From: Procambarus clarkii
Taxonomy: Eukaryota > Arthropoda > Malacostraca > Decapoda > Cambaridae
Assembly (NCBI RefSeq): GCF_040958095.1
Contig: NC_091214.1
Coordinates: 5,383,501 to 5,447,500 of the forward strand
Direction of reading: 5' to 3'
DNA length: 64,000 nt
Part shown: piece after piece, positions 40,171-51,698 of the stretch
How the letters are laid out: every line of letters starts with the position of its first letter
Numbering within the stretch: position 1 is the first letter of the stretch
Position numbers and translations under genes: made by a program
Notes under the pieces: model-generated
Told to the model about the DNA's origin: nothing
Databases searched by the model: none
What the model saw: the letters and a program-made list of their open reading frames with translations, nothing else

Positions 40171-40608
40171 TCATTGTAACACGGGTTCGGGTTCCTCTCT
40201 CTTTACTTCCTTCTTTCTACTCCCTCTACCCGTATTCTTACTTTTATTTCTAAACCAAGGGACTCCAAAACTTTTACCAAAGCCAACTCCACGCCACGTG
40301 GTCCTAAGACGATTGACCGACTTAGGATTCTACACCCAGTATGACGTGACCTAAGCTCTGAACAAAACCCTAGAGTCACCTCTGCTGCCACCACCAGACC
40401 AGTAATACAAGAGCAATGATCGAGGTCTGGATCGATCACGCTAATTAATCAACCTAGGGGCTTGATCCCCACTATAAACGATGACCTTGAGTGTGGAATA
40501 AATTACACGGTAATGATAATTCCGATTCGATGTTAGAATCGGCGCCCAATGCAACTCTGCCTCGTGTGGACCACGTGACCAGGACAAGTATACACATAAA
40601 ACACATGG
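40171..40608. other. Unclassified sequence between LTR copies
   Basis: Starts TCATTGTAACACGGGTTCGGG. No ORF. A 16-bp string, ACCAGCACATCATTGT, spans its left edge (about 40163) and recurs at about 41109 where satellite resumes. Confidence 0.35.
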
Positions 40609-41049
40609 AAACAATAAAATGCAAATTAATAACAAATTTAATTTATTAAAAGAAAACTAAAACAAAATCTAAATATGTTCACTCCCTATCACTTTAACAC
40701 TCCCTACTTGACCTGAATGGCAAATGAGAAGACTATCCCTATAATTTACAATAGCAACTATACCTTGGGCGACCAGCTCTGGGTGTTGTGCTGGTCTTGT
40801 TGGGGAGAGGTAAGATGTTGACCTCTTATCCCAGCTGCTTCCGTGACCACACTGATCTTTTCCTTGTCTGGACTACCCCAGACAGAGTATTGTATTGTTC
40901 CGCATCGCTTACCCAGTTACTTTAGCAAGGTTAAGTTATAACAATTATCCTCTGTTTATACTGAATTGATCCAGACTGGTTGAATTATTTTACTTTAATT
41001 AGATTACACAAACATCTAACGGCAAAGCTGTTCCCGATCACAAAAATGG
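40609..41049 (-). repeat. LTR-like repeat, inverted copy
   Basis: Inverse of about 37119-37567, including TTAGTTTTCTTTTAATAAAT, the CAGAGCTGGTCGCCCAAGG segment and GTTCCCGATCACAAAAATGG. With copies 1 and 2 it makes direct plus inverted repeats within 4.4 kb. Confidence 0.8.
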
Positions 41050-41119
41050 TTAAACCATTTAACCAGCACATCAGCAGCACCAAAACCACCAGCACCACCA
41101 GCACCAAAACCAGCACATC

Positions 41120-44100
41120 ATTGTGGAAGCTTTTAACATACACGGGCTATTTGTGGGAATGTTTAAGGTATATGGGCTGCTTGTGGGAGTGTTTAAGGTA
41201 CATTGGCTGCTTATGAGAATGTTTGGTACACGGGCTGTTTGTGGGTGCGTTCAAGGTACATGGGCTGCTTGTGGAAGTGTTCAAGGAACACAGACAGTTT
41301 TTAGGAATGTTTAAGGTACTCGGTTGTTTGTGGGAATGTTTAAGGAACACGGGATAGCTGTGGGAGTGTTAAAGGTACACGGGCAGCTTGTGGTAATGTT
41401 TAAGGTTCACGAGATTGTTGTGGGAGTGTTTTGTGTACACGGGCAGCTTGTGGTAATGTTTAAAGTACACGAGATATTTATGGGAATGTTTAAGAAACAA
41501 AGGCTGTTTGTGTGAGGGGTTTAAGGTACATGACCTATTTATGGAAATGTTTAAGGTATACAGGCTGTTTGATGGTGCTTTTAAGGTATACTGGCTGTTT
41601 GTGGAAATGTTTAAGGTATATGGGCTGTTTGTTGGTGGTTTTAAGGTATACTGGCTGTTTGTTGGAATGTTTAAGGTGCACAGGCTGTTTGTTGGTATGT
41701 TTATGGTACATGGGCTCTTTGTGGTAATGCTTAAGGAACTCAGGCTGTTTGTTGGAGTTTTTAAGGTATAAGGGCTGTTTGTGGGAATGTTTAAGGTGGA
41801 CAGGTTGTTTGTTGATATGTTTAAGGTACACGGGCTCTTTGTGGAAATGCTTAAGGAACACAGGCTCTTTGTGGAAATGCTTAAGGAACACAGGCTCTTT
41901 GTGGAAATGCTTAAGGAACACAGGCTGTTTGTGGGAATTTTTAAGATATGCGGCCTGTTTGAGGAACGTTTATAGTAATCGGGCTGATTGTGGGAATGTT
42001 TAAGGTACACAGGCTGTTTGTGCAAATGTTTAAGGTACACAGGCTGTTTGTGGGAATGTTTAAGATAGAAAGGTTGTATGTGGGAGTGTTTAAGGTACAC
42101 GGGCTGCATGTGGGAATGTTTAGCATACACGGGCTGTTTGAGGGAGTGTTTAAGGTACATTGGCAATTTATGAGAGTGTTTAAGGTACACAGGCTGTTTG
42201 TGGGAGTTTTTTATGATACACAGGCTGTTTGTGGGAATGGTAAAGTACACTGGCTGTTTGTGGGAATGTGTAAGGTATACAGGCTGTTTGTGGGACAGTT
42301 TAAGGTACACGGGCTGTTTGTGGGAATGTTTAAGATACACGGGCTATTTATGGGAATGTTTAAAGTTCATTGGTTGTTTGTGGGAATGTTTAAGGTTCAC
42401 GGGGTGTTTGTAGGAATGTGTTAGGTACACAGGTTGTTTGTGGTATTATTTAAGATACACGGGCTGCTTGTGGAAATGTTTAAGGTATACGGGCTGTTTG
42501 TGGAAGTTTTTAAGGTACACTGGCTGTTTGTAGGTGTGTTTAAGGTACACAGCCTGTTTAAGGGAGTTTTTAAGATACACGGGATTTTTGTGGGAATGTT
42601 TGAGGTATACGGGCTGATTGTGGGAATGTGTAAGGTATATGGGCTGCTTGTGGGAGTGTTTAAGGTACACAGGCTGCATATAGAAATGTTTAAGGTACAC
42701 AGGCTTTTTGTGGGAGCGTTTAAGTTTCACGGGCTGCTTGTGGGAGTGTTGGAGGAATACAGACAGTTTGTGGGAATGTTTAAGGTACACGGCTGTTTGT
42801 GGGAATGTTTAAGATACACGGGCTGCATGTGGGAATGTTTAGCGTACACGGGCTGTTTGAGGGAGTGTTTAAGGTACACTGGTGGTTTGTGGGAGTGTTT
42901 AAGGTACACAAGCTGTTTGTGGGAGTTTTAATGATACACTGGCTGTTTGTGGGAATGTTTAAGGTATACGGGCTGTTTGTAGGAATGTTTAAGGTACACG
43001 GGCTGTTTGTGGGAATGTTTAAGGTTCACGGGCTGTTTGTGGGAATGTTTAAGGTATACGGGCTGTTTTTGGGAATGTTTAAGGTTCTCATGCTGTTAGT
43101 GGCAATGTTTAAAGTACACAGGGTTTTTGAGCAAATGTGGAAGGTACACAGGTTGTTTGTGATAGTGTATAAGATACAAGGGCTGGTTGTGGGAATGTTT
43201 AAGGTACACTGGCAGTTTGTGGGAATGTTAAAGTACACAGGCTGTTTGTGGGAATGTTTAGGTACACAGGCTGTTTGAAGTAGTTTTTAAGATACACGGG
43301 CTGTTTGTTGGAATGTTTCAGGTATCCGGTCTGTTTGTAGGAATGTTCAAGGTATACAGGATGTTTGTGCAAAAGAGTAGGATACACAGGTTGTTTGTGG
43401 TAGTGTTTAAGATACACGGGCTGCTTGTGGGAATGTTTAAGGCACACGGGCTATTTGTGGGTATGTTTAAGTACACAGGCTGTTTGTAGGAATGTGTATG
43501 GTACACAGGCTGTTTGTGGGAGTGTTTAAGGTACAGGGGCTGTTTGTAGGAGTGTTTAAGATACAGGTGCTGTTTGTAGGAATGTTTAAGGCACACGGGC
43601 TATTTGTGGGAATGTTTAAGGTTCACGGGCTGTTTGTGGCAATGTTTAAGGGACCCAGGCTGTTTGTGAGAATGCTTAAGGTACACGAACTGTTTGTGGG
43701 AATGCTTAAGGGTACACGGGCTTCAGGTGGGAATGTTTAGCTTACACGGGCTGTTTGTGGGAGTGTTTAAGGTACACTGGCTGTTTGTGGGAGTGTTTTA
43801 GGTACACAGGCTGTTTGAGGTAGTTTTTAAGATACACGGCCTGTTTGTGGGAATGTTTCAGGTATCCGGGCTGTTTGTAGGAATGTTTAAGGTATACAGG
43901 ATGTTTGTGCAAAAGAGTAGGATACACAGGTTGTTTGTGGTAGTGCTTAAGATACACGGGCTGCTTGTGGGAATGTTTAAGGTACACAGGCTGTTTGTGG
44001 GTATGTTTAAGTACACAGGCTATTTGTGGGAGTGTTTAAGGTACAGAGGTCTTTGTAGGAGTGTTTAAGGTCCACGTGCTGTTTGTGGGAATGTTTAAGG

Positions 44101-44605
44101 CAAATGCGCTATTTGTGGGAATGTATATGGTTAACGGGCTGTTTGTGGGAATGTTTAAGGTACACGGGCTGTTTGTGGAAATGTTTAGGGTTCACGGGCG
44201 GTTTGTTGGAATGTTTAAGGTACACGGGCTGTTTGTGGGAATGTTTAAGGTATACGGGCTGTTTGTGGGATTGTTTAAGGTACACGAGATATTTGTGGGA
44301 ATGATAAAGTATACAGGATGTATGTGGGAATGTGTAAGGTACACAGTCTTTCTGTGGGAGTGTTTAAGGTACATGCGCTGTTATTGGGAATGTTTAAGGT
44401 TCACGGGCTGTTTTTGGGAATGTTTAAGGTACACGGGCTGTTTGTGGGAATGTTTAAGGTTCTCATGCTGTTAGTGGCAATGTTTAAAGTACACAGTCTT
44501 TTAGTGCAAATGTGGAAGGTACACATGTTGTTTGTGGGAATGTTTAAGAAACACGGGCTGTTTGTGTGAATTTCTAAGCTTCTCGGCCTGTTTGTGGCAA
44601 TGTTT
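41120..44605. repeat. 30-bp minisatellite array, second block
   Basis: Same unit as 23165-36751 (about 116 units by length). Includes local duplications such as the GGAACACAGGCTCTTTGTGG unit three times at about 41850-41930 and a ~600-bp block repeat (about 43260-43490 versus 43800-44010). Probably once continuous with the main array and split by the LTR complex. Confidence 0.95.
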
Positions 44606-44629
44606 AAAGGCTGTTGAAATGTACTTCTG

Positions 44630-44822
44630 AAGGTTAAATACATTTTTTTTCTGTTTTTTTTTATACTATGTTTTACTGCACTGAGGTAATTTATTTTTTC
44701 GTTTAAAAATTTCTTAAGAGATACCAAATATGTTCTAAAAAAAATGATTGGCACGTGGAAAAAGTTTGTGTCAGAGACTTGGCTGATTTTGGCACGCACT
44801 CTCAAAAAGGTTGCCCACCCCT
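44630..44822 (-). mobile_element. hAT-like element end
   Basis: Minus strand starts CAGGGGTGGGCAACC, the terminal motif typical of many animal hAT elements, and continues TTTTTGAGAGTGCGTGCC, then A-rich sequence. The other end is not seen; it abuts minisatellite on one side and gypsy pol on the other. An ATG at 44755 lies in this piece and is not the start of pol. Confidence 0.55.
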
Positions 44823-46513
44823 GATCTATAACTACCCTGTCCATGTACAGATGGACCACCAAGCTATCATTCCCTTGTTCAGAGACAAGAACCCCATAGG
44901 CAAGTTTCCCCGTTGGTCGCTCACCATACAAGAGTTCCTACCCACGTTTGGATACTTACCTGGCAAACACAACGTAGTTGCCGATGCTCTCTCTCGTTAC
45001 GTCGCTCCTGTTCACGTTGAATACCTTTCATTAGACTTGCGAGATGTAGAACTCGCACAACGACAAGACCCAATGTGGGCACCGATCATAAGCTTTCTCA
45101 TGGACCCGCACACGACTCTTACGGTCAAGCCACCCGTACCCCTCAAGGAACTAGTACTCTTAGATCATGTGCTCCATCGCAAGGTTATGCTTGGATCTCC
45201 TGCCAGACTGGTACATCAACTTGTTATTCCTGTGTCGATAGTTCCTACCGTGTTAAAACTTGTTCATGACGCCCCACACAGTGCGCATCCTGGCAAGGAC
45301 CGCACCATCAAGCAGGCTCGTCTTACATACTACTGGCCAAAAATGGCCAAACAGATTGAACGTCACGTGGATCACTGTCTAACCTGCCTAGCTCACGGAG
45401 GCCATGTTGCTGGCCCGAACCCGAGTCAGACTTACCCTACAACTAATGCACCTTGGGATCGTGTTTCTATGGATTTGTTAACAAATTTTGCTGAAACTTC
45501 CAGAGGAAATAAACATCTCCTAGTTATGGTAGATAACTTCTCTAGATACTGTGAACTGGTTCCAATTCCAAACAAGACTGCAGAAACTATAGCTAGTGCC
45601 TTTCATGATCATATAATTTGAAGGTATGGTCCACCCAGAGTTATACTCTCTGACAACGGCCCGAATTCAACAATTCTGTTCTGGAACAACTGTCTGCATT
45701 GTACAAAAATTGTTGCAAAAAGTGTAATATAATGCCTTATCAACCGGCTAGCAATGGCCTTGCTGAAAGAACTAACAAGAAGGTCCTTGACGCACTCAGA
45801 GTGACAGTCAATCGGGACAGTCACAAATTGGATGAACTTAATGCCAATCGTCCAATGTTCTATAAACTCCTCTGTCAACTCCTCCATAGGAGACACACAC
45901 CTCACTTTGTGCTATTTGGGACAGACATGAGATTTCCTAATGCCATCATCTCCTCACTGCCCGCGCCACTCTACAACTATGACGACTATGTTAAGGTCAA
46001 ACGGAGAGACACTCAACTGGTGTTCCAGAGGGTCAAGGAACCTCTCTCTAAAGCTTCTGACGAGTTCACGCGGTTACAAAACACTCATGCTAAACCTACG
46101 AGAATAAGACCTGGACCTTTAGTAATGATCCTCAACCAGCGACGAGATGGTCCCATGTACAAACTGACTGAGAAGTTTCTTGGTCTCTACAGAGTTCTTG
46201 AGCATATCAAGGTAATAAGTACAAGCTGGAAAACATAGCCACTGGAGAACAAGTACATGAGCATCTCAACCACATGAACCTAGCCCGTCTGACTGTTGAC
46301 GATGACACCCCGACTCCTGTCCCTGACAATGTACCGCCTGACCCTACCACTGTGACACCCATTTCGGTCTCAGACACGCCCAGCGATACTACCCCACCAC
46401 GTACTCACACATGCAATCTTCGGTCCAGACCTGTTATTTCGACAGTACACCACCGACAGTCTGATGATTCATCTTCGTGTGACTGTGGTGTTCCAGTCTG
46501 TAAGGGACAATGA
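44823..46513 (+). pseudogene. Gypsy-type pol remnant: end of RNase H, H2C2 finger, integrase
   Basis: Plus-strand order: VHVQMDHQAIIPLF and GYLPGKHNVVADALSR (end of RNase H), HPGKDRTIKQARLTYYWPKM then HCLTCL (H2C2 zinc finger), WDRVSMDLLTNF (first integrase aspartate), VILSDNGP (second), PYQPASNGLAERTNKK (catalytic Glu), and a C-terminal GPLVMILNQRRDGPMYKLTEKFLGLYRV domain, then a Pro/Thr-rich tail to a stop at 46511-46513. Damage: TGA at 45619-45621 before RYGPP, a 1-base deletion just after DNGP (about 45665), and another near 46210 before NKYKLENI. Reverse transcriptase is missing; the 5' boundary is a hAT-like end. It is not part of the Gag-protease element at 4.9-12.4 kb as far as position shows. 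Catalytic residues D, D and E are still readable. Confidence 0.88.
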
Positions 46514-47520
46514 ATGCGTTCTATCTGCTCCCCTCTCCCTGCCTGTTCATACATGGCAGAGGGGGATTACGTTCATGATGGATTCGCACCTGAGAATTCA
46601 TAGTTTTATGACTAGATTTAAGAGTGATTGCAAGAATCGTTTTGCACCCATCGGTTCAATGTATATAGACCCTTCCACCTCAGGTATCTTTATTCGTAGT
46701 TTATTGTCGTGTCTCTATACACTATGTAGGTCCTCGTGTTCCTGCCACGTTCATGCTCTCCATATTTTAGTGGAAATGTCACTTATTCTATGTATTGCCA
46801 TGTAATATATTGAGCCTACGTTAGTGTCTGCCGTTTATAATCTGCTTAACAGGTAACACTGTGGCTGAGCATCATGAATTCCTACGCGCAACTTCTGGTC
46901 CGCTGACTCTACAGCTACCGCCTCTACCTGCAGCCGGACCTCCTGCCTCCAGTTGCGCAGACATTTAGCTAGTTAGTCATGATGCTCCATGGATAGCTTA
47001 GTTTGAGGATTATATTTAAGCATTGTACTCATTGTTCATGCATGTCCGAGACGGTGTTGGACATTAAAAAAATAAGCTTGTTTGTTTACGGCCACTAAAG
47101 GTAAATCATTATTTTCCTGTATATAATGTTAGTTAGGTACACGCCCAAGGGTTGTCAAATTTGTCAAGCAGATCGCCGAGGACGCCGATGATAGCGTGCC
47201 GAGCGGTGTTGGACGCCAGTTAGTCGCTATGGATATACACATAGGGTGACCTAACACCCTCTTAAGCTAAACAACTTAATAGGTATCAACAACGTCGTCA
47301 GCAGATTTGAATGCAATCTACTCTGCGCCTGCAGACCTTAGACCTTCAGACACAGCCCGGGCATTGGAGCGTCTACACGCCCTCCCTTACACACTCTAGC
47401 TAGCTCCTGGCCCAGTGTACAAGATATATATATATTTATAATAAAACTAAGGAAAAGCAGTAGACGTTTGGTACTCCAATTCCTGCCCACAACCTAATCA
47501 TTCTACAATAACATCGACCG
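46514..47520 (+). repeat. Likely 3' untranslated region and LTR of the gypsy element
   Basis: Follows pol. A purine run GGCAGAGGGGGA at 46553-46566 may be the polypurine tract, and AATAAAAC at about 47440 a polyadenylation signal. The end near 47515 meets the 26/27-bp minisatellite. No second LTR is present for confirmation and the exact edges are not resolved. Confidence 0.45.
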
Positions 47521-48031
47521 GGTTTACAATATGGCTATAGACTGATGCATTAACCAATGTGGCTGTAGACTAACCATAACCAATATGGCTGAAGGCTGAC
47601 CATAACCAATATGGCTATAGGCTGACGCATAACCAATGTGCCTGTAGACTGACCCAAACCAATGTGACTGCAGGCTGATGCATAACCAATATGGCTGTAG
47701 GCTAACATAACTAACATTGCTGTAGGCTGACCATAACCAATATGGCTGTTGGATGATGCATAACCAGTGTGGCTGTAGACTGACGCATAACAAATGTAGC
47801 TGTAGACTGACCATAACCAATGTTGCTGTAGGCTGACGTATAACCAATTTGGCTGTAGGGTGACTGCAACCAATGGGGCTGTTGGCTGATGCATAACCAA
47901 TATGGCTGGAGGTTGACCATAACCTATATCTCGTAGACAGACGGATAACCAAAATGGCTGTAGGCTGACGCAAAACCAATATGGTTGTAGGCTGATGCAT
48001 AACCAATGTGGCTGTAGGATGACCATCTTCT

Positions 48032-48279
48032 TTCTTGAGGTTATCTTGAGATGATTTCGGGGCTTTAGTGTCCCCGCGGCCCGGTCCTCGACCAGGCCTC
48101 CACCCCCAGGAAGCAGCCCGTGACAGCTCACTAAAACCCAGGTACCTATTTTACTGCTAGGTAACAGGGGCATAGGGTGAAAGAAACTCTGCCCATTGTT
48201 TCTCGCCGGCGCCCGGGATCGAACCCGGGACCACAGGATCACAAGTCCAGCGTGCTGTCCGCTCGGCCGACCGGCTCCC
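48032..48279 (-). mobile_element. tRNA-derived SINE (CGGCCGAGCGGAC head) inside the minisatellite
   Basis: Minus strand: GGAGCCGGTCGGCCGAGCGG (A-box region) then CCCGGGTTCGATCCCGGGC (B-box in a strong T-arm stem), followed by a ~170-bp body ending TCAAGATAACCTCAAGAAAG. A short CCAT repeat at both edges may be the target duplication. Intact-looking, about 248 bp. Confidence 0.85.
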
Positions 48280-49296
48280 ATAATCAATATGGCTGTAGGC
48301 TGATGCAAAACCAATACAGTTGTAGGCTGACACATAACCAATATGGCTTTAGGCTGAAGCAAAACCAATATGGCTGTAGTTTGTCCATAGCTAATATTGC
48401 TGTAGGTTGACCATAACCAATATCTCGTAGGCTGACGGCTAACCAAAATGGCTGTAGGCTGACGCAAAACCAATATGGTTGTAGGCTGATGCATAACCAA
48501 TATGGCTGTAGGCTGACGCATAACTAATATTGATGTAGGCTGACGCAAAACCAACATGGTTGTATGCTGACAAATAAACAATATGGTTGTAAGCTGACGC
48601 ATAACCAACGTGGCTGTAGGATGACAATAACTAATGTGGGTGTAGGCTGATGCACAACCAATATGACTTTAGGCTTATACATAACCAATGTGACTGTAGG
48701 CTGATCATAACCAATATGTCTGTAGGCTGACGGATAACCAAAATGGCTGTAGCCTGACCCAAAATCAATACGGTTGTAGGTTGACACATAACCAATATGG
48801 CTGTAGACTGACCATAACCAATGTTGCAGTAGGCTGACCATAACCAATGGGGCTGTAGGCTGATGCGTAACCAATATCTCGTAGGCTGACGCAAAACCAA
48901 TATGGCTGTAGGCTGACCATAACCATTGTGGTTGTAGGCTGATGCATAACCAATATTGCAGTCGGCAGACCATAACCAATGGGGCTGAGGGTGATGCATA
49001 ACCAATATCTCGTAGGCTGACGCATAACCAAAATGGCTGTAGGCTGACGCATTACTAATATTGCTGTAGGTTGACGCATATCTAATATTGCTGTAGGCTG
49101 ACGCATAACCAATGTGGCTGTTGGATGACCATAACCAATGTGGCTGTAGGCTGACGGATAACCAAAATGGCTGTAGGCTGACGCAAAAGTAATAAGGTTT
49201 TATTGGTTTTGCTGACACATAACCAATATGGATTTAAGCTGAAGCAGAACCAATATTGCTGTGGGCTGACCATAACCAATATGGCTGTAGGCTGAC

Positions 49297-50137
49297 TGTC
49301 ATATGAATCCCCTGCATAGCAGTGGAACTGCCTTTTCCCTTCACCTTCAATGCCTCTGCACTGGACGTCTACATCTATATTAGCCTAGATGAATCATCAG
49401 TCCTGCCTCCACTCCCCCCCTCCCCCCCCCCCAGGGCCTGGCACGTCCTGGTACGACTCAGAGTCAAGTTGGGCGCCTCTGCTAAACGGTAGTTTGCCCC
49501 CACAAACAAGCAGTTAGCCGCCTTCAACTGGCAGTGGTGCAGGTCAACACAAAGGCACCGCCAGCCACAACGAGCAGTGTGCTAGTTGACCAGATGTCCA
49601 CCTCGCGCTGACACTGGATGAGTCATCACCACCGGACTATATAAAGGGCGCCGCCTCCCTGGAGATTACCATAGCCCGTGCTACTTGGAACTTTTTGTTC
49701 TAGGTAGTGAATCTTTAACAACAACGATAACCCTGGAGAGCAAGTCTCTCCCTTAGTGCTCTAGGATTGCCTTCATGTCTCTCACCCGTCGTCTGCCTTC
49801 AGTCAACGCCGTGTGACTGATACCATGGTGGTATGGTAGCTGTCTTCAGTACACCAGGATAGCTTTATGCTTTTTATTCATTGCTTACAGTTTATTTTTG
49901 CATTTAATGTCATATTAACTTGTTCACCTTTGCATTACATGATAGCCAAGTATTTTCATGTGTCATTTTTGTTTAGTGCTATTTCAGTATATTGTTTAAT
50001 TATTTATTTAATGATTTTCATTTTTTTTACACCTGCGACTTATACACTGTAAGGCTGATAGCAGCCTTTTTTTATTTGTGTGAGGAAGAGCCATACCATC
50101 TTGGTTCAGTATAGCTGCGATACCAAAACCCATCACA
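49297..50137 (+). mobile_element. Solo LTR (841 bp) with TATA box
   Basis: Starts TGTCATATG, ends CCCATCACA (TG...CA). It is flanked by CTGAC at 49292-49296 and 50138-50142, a 5-bp target duplication, and sits inside the 26/27-bp array. No coding capacity; best read as a solo LTR left by recombination between two LTRs. Confidence 0.75.
49638..49646 (+). promoter_or_regulatory. TATA box of the solo LTR
   Basis: CTATATAAAGGGCG in an otherwise mixed-composition LTR, with GC-rich sequence after it. This is the best core-promoter candidate in the window and fixes the plus strand as the likely sense. Confidence 0.55.
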
Positions 50138-50301
50138 CTGACCATAACCAATATTGCTATAGGCTGATGCATAAATAATATGGCTGTAGGCTGATGCATA
50201 ACCAATGTGGCTGTAGGCTGATCATAACCAATATTGTTGTAGGCTCATGCATAACCAATGTGGCTGTAGGCTGACCATAATCAATATGGCTGTAGGCTGA
50301 T

Positions 50302-51698
50302 TGTAATGCCCCTCATTGTAATATCTATGATTGTAATTGTTCTGAACGCTACCCTTGTTGTAACTCTCTCTTTCCTTTCATCCAATACCCAAGCTTAACA
50401 CTGTTACAGCCTAGTATGACCCCTCTCTGGACTGCCACGAATATAAGCTGAATATTAAATGAGGAGGACATAACAAGAATAGGGGTTATTAATTTATAAC
50501 TAATGATTAAAATCATTAAAACACTGCCACCACCTTCCCAACCATAAATGGATGTGTCTAAATTATTGTTTCCCCAGGAAGGAAGAGACTCAATAATCCT
50601 GGCACTCAAAGGGGCAAGTAAATGAATCTTAATTGGATTAAAACTGTAATCTTACTGAACTGAAAGGGGGATTCTAGAGCAACTTTAATAATCATAAGAA
50701 TGGGGGAGAACACAGGAACTTTCCAAGTCAACCCTCAGCCACATATAAAAATGACCAAGTAGAAAAATATATTTAAAAAGGGGAATTAACTGAATACCAC
50801 TGGAACAAATTATACAATTTATTTTTGTTAAACATGTAAATTAAAATCAACTGAACATATAACCTACTTTATTATCACCTAGAGGCAAAATGGAATGTAA
50901 TACCGAAATACCTGAAATCAAGTGCATAATTACCTTCAATACTGCAGCTTGCCAAAGGATGTTGATTGGCTGCCCGCAGGTGACCTGATCTGTACCCCAG
51001 TTGAGGCCCCAAGACACACTAACTTCAATTCTCTTAAACCCTTGGAGACCTATAATTTTCCTCTAGCGCTTTGCTCTGGCTAGGAGCACCAATCAATTCA
51101 AAGCAAAGCTGGAATACACTGTGGCTGGGCCAATGGGTGACAAGGCACTACCCTGGGGGACTCTGCCTCTCAAAGTTCAACCAATGAATACAGAGTGTCA
51201 CTCTTAGGCCAACCAAAACTCTTGACTTAGCTCCGCCCAAGGCTCCTTGGACATAGGCCTGTTCTGAAAGTTCTGTTTTACTCCCGTAGAATCATGAACC
51301 GATCCCACGCTCCAACAGGAAACCCAAACGGTCGTATGGCTCCCAGCTCCCTCACTCAAAACTTGAGAATTACGGTAATTCGTCACTGTTCTAAAACTGT
51401 CAAATGGTTAGTGGCAAAGGCAGAAGGAGAGGGAAAACGGATTGGAAAATGGGGATTGGAAATGACTGGGAGACAAATGATTTGGAAAGATTGGAGAAAT
51501 AGGGATTGGGGAACAAGTGACTTGACGACCTGCCTATGGGGTAATTTGACTCTGGAAAGAAGGGAAACGGCCAGCAGGGAGGGGGGAGAATGACCAGAGG
51601 GTCGGACTGACACATGGGAGGGATGGACAAGGGAGAGGAGGCAGGCGAGGGAAGGGAAGTGAAAGAGAAAGGAGGTGTGGTCTGCACACACCATTACA
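50302..51698. mobile_element. LTR-like insertion (1,397 bp) with 4-bp target duplication
   Basis: Starts TGTAATGCCCC and ends CACCATTACA (TG...CA). Flanked by TGAT at 50298-50301 and 51699-51702, again inside the minisatellite. Only small frames (up to ~100 codons, e.g. 51294-51593) without recognisable domains. Probably a solo LTR or a non-coding element. Confidence 0.6.

Noticed and set aside
44755-44822. ATG at 44755 as the start of the gypsy polyprotein
   Set aside because: The first ~23 codons lie in a hAT-like element end; pol similarity begins only at VHVQMDHQ.
48190-48279. tRNA gene (strong A- and B-box)
   Set aside because: The internal promoter is tRNA-like but it continues into a SINE body; no complete cloverleaf or terminator was evident. 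The same holds for 2307-2404, 14151-14293, 19040-19115 and 59983-60062.
47550-48608. 352-codon minus-strand frame
   Set aside because: Runs through the 26/27-bp minisatellite and straight across a SINE, so it cannot be a real protein.
49867-50052. 61-codon hydrophobic frame in the solo LTR
   Set aside because: AT-rich, no family resemblance, and inside a non-coding LTR.
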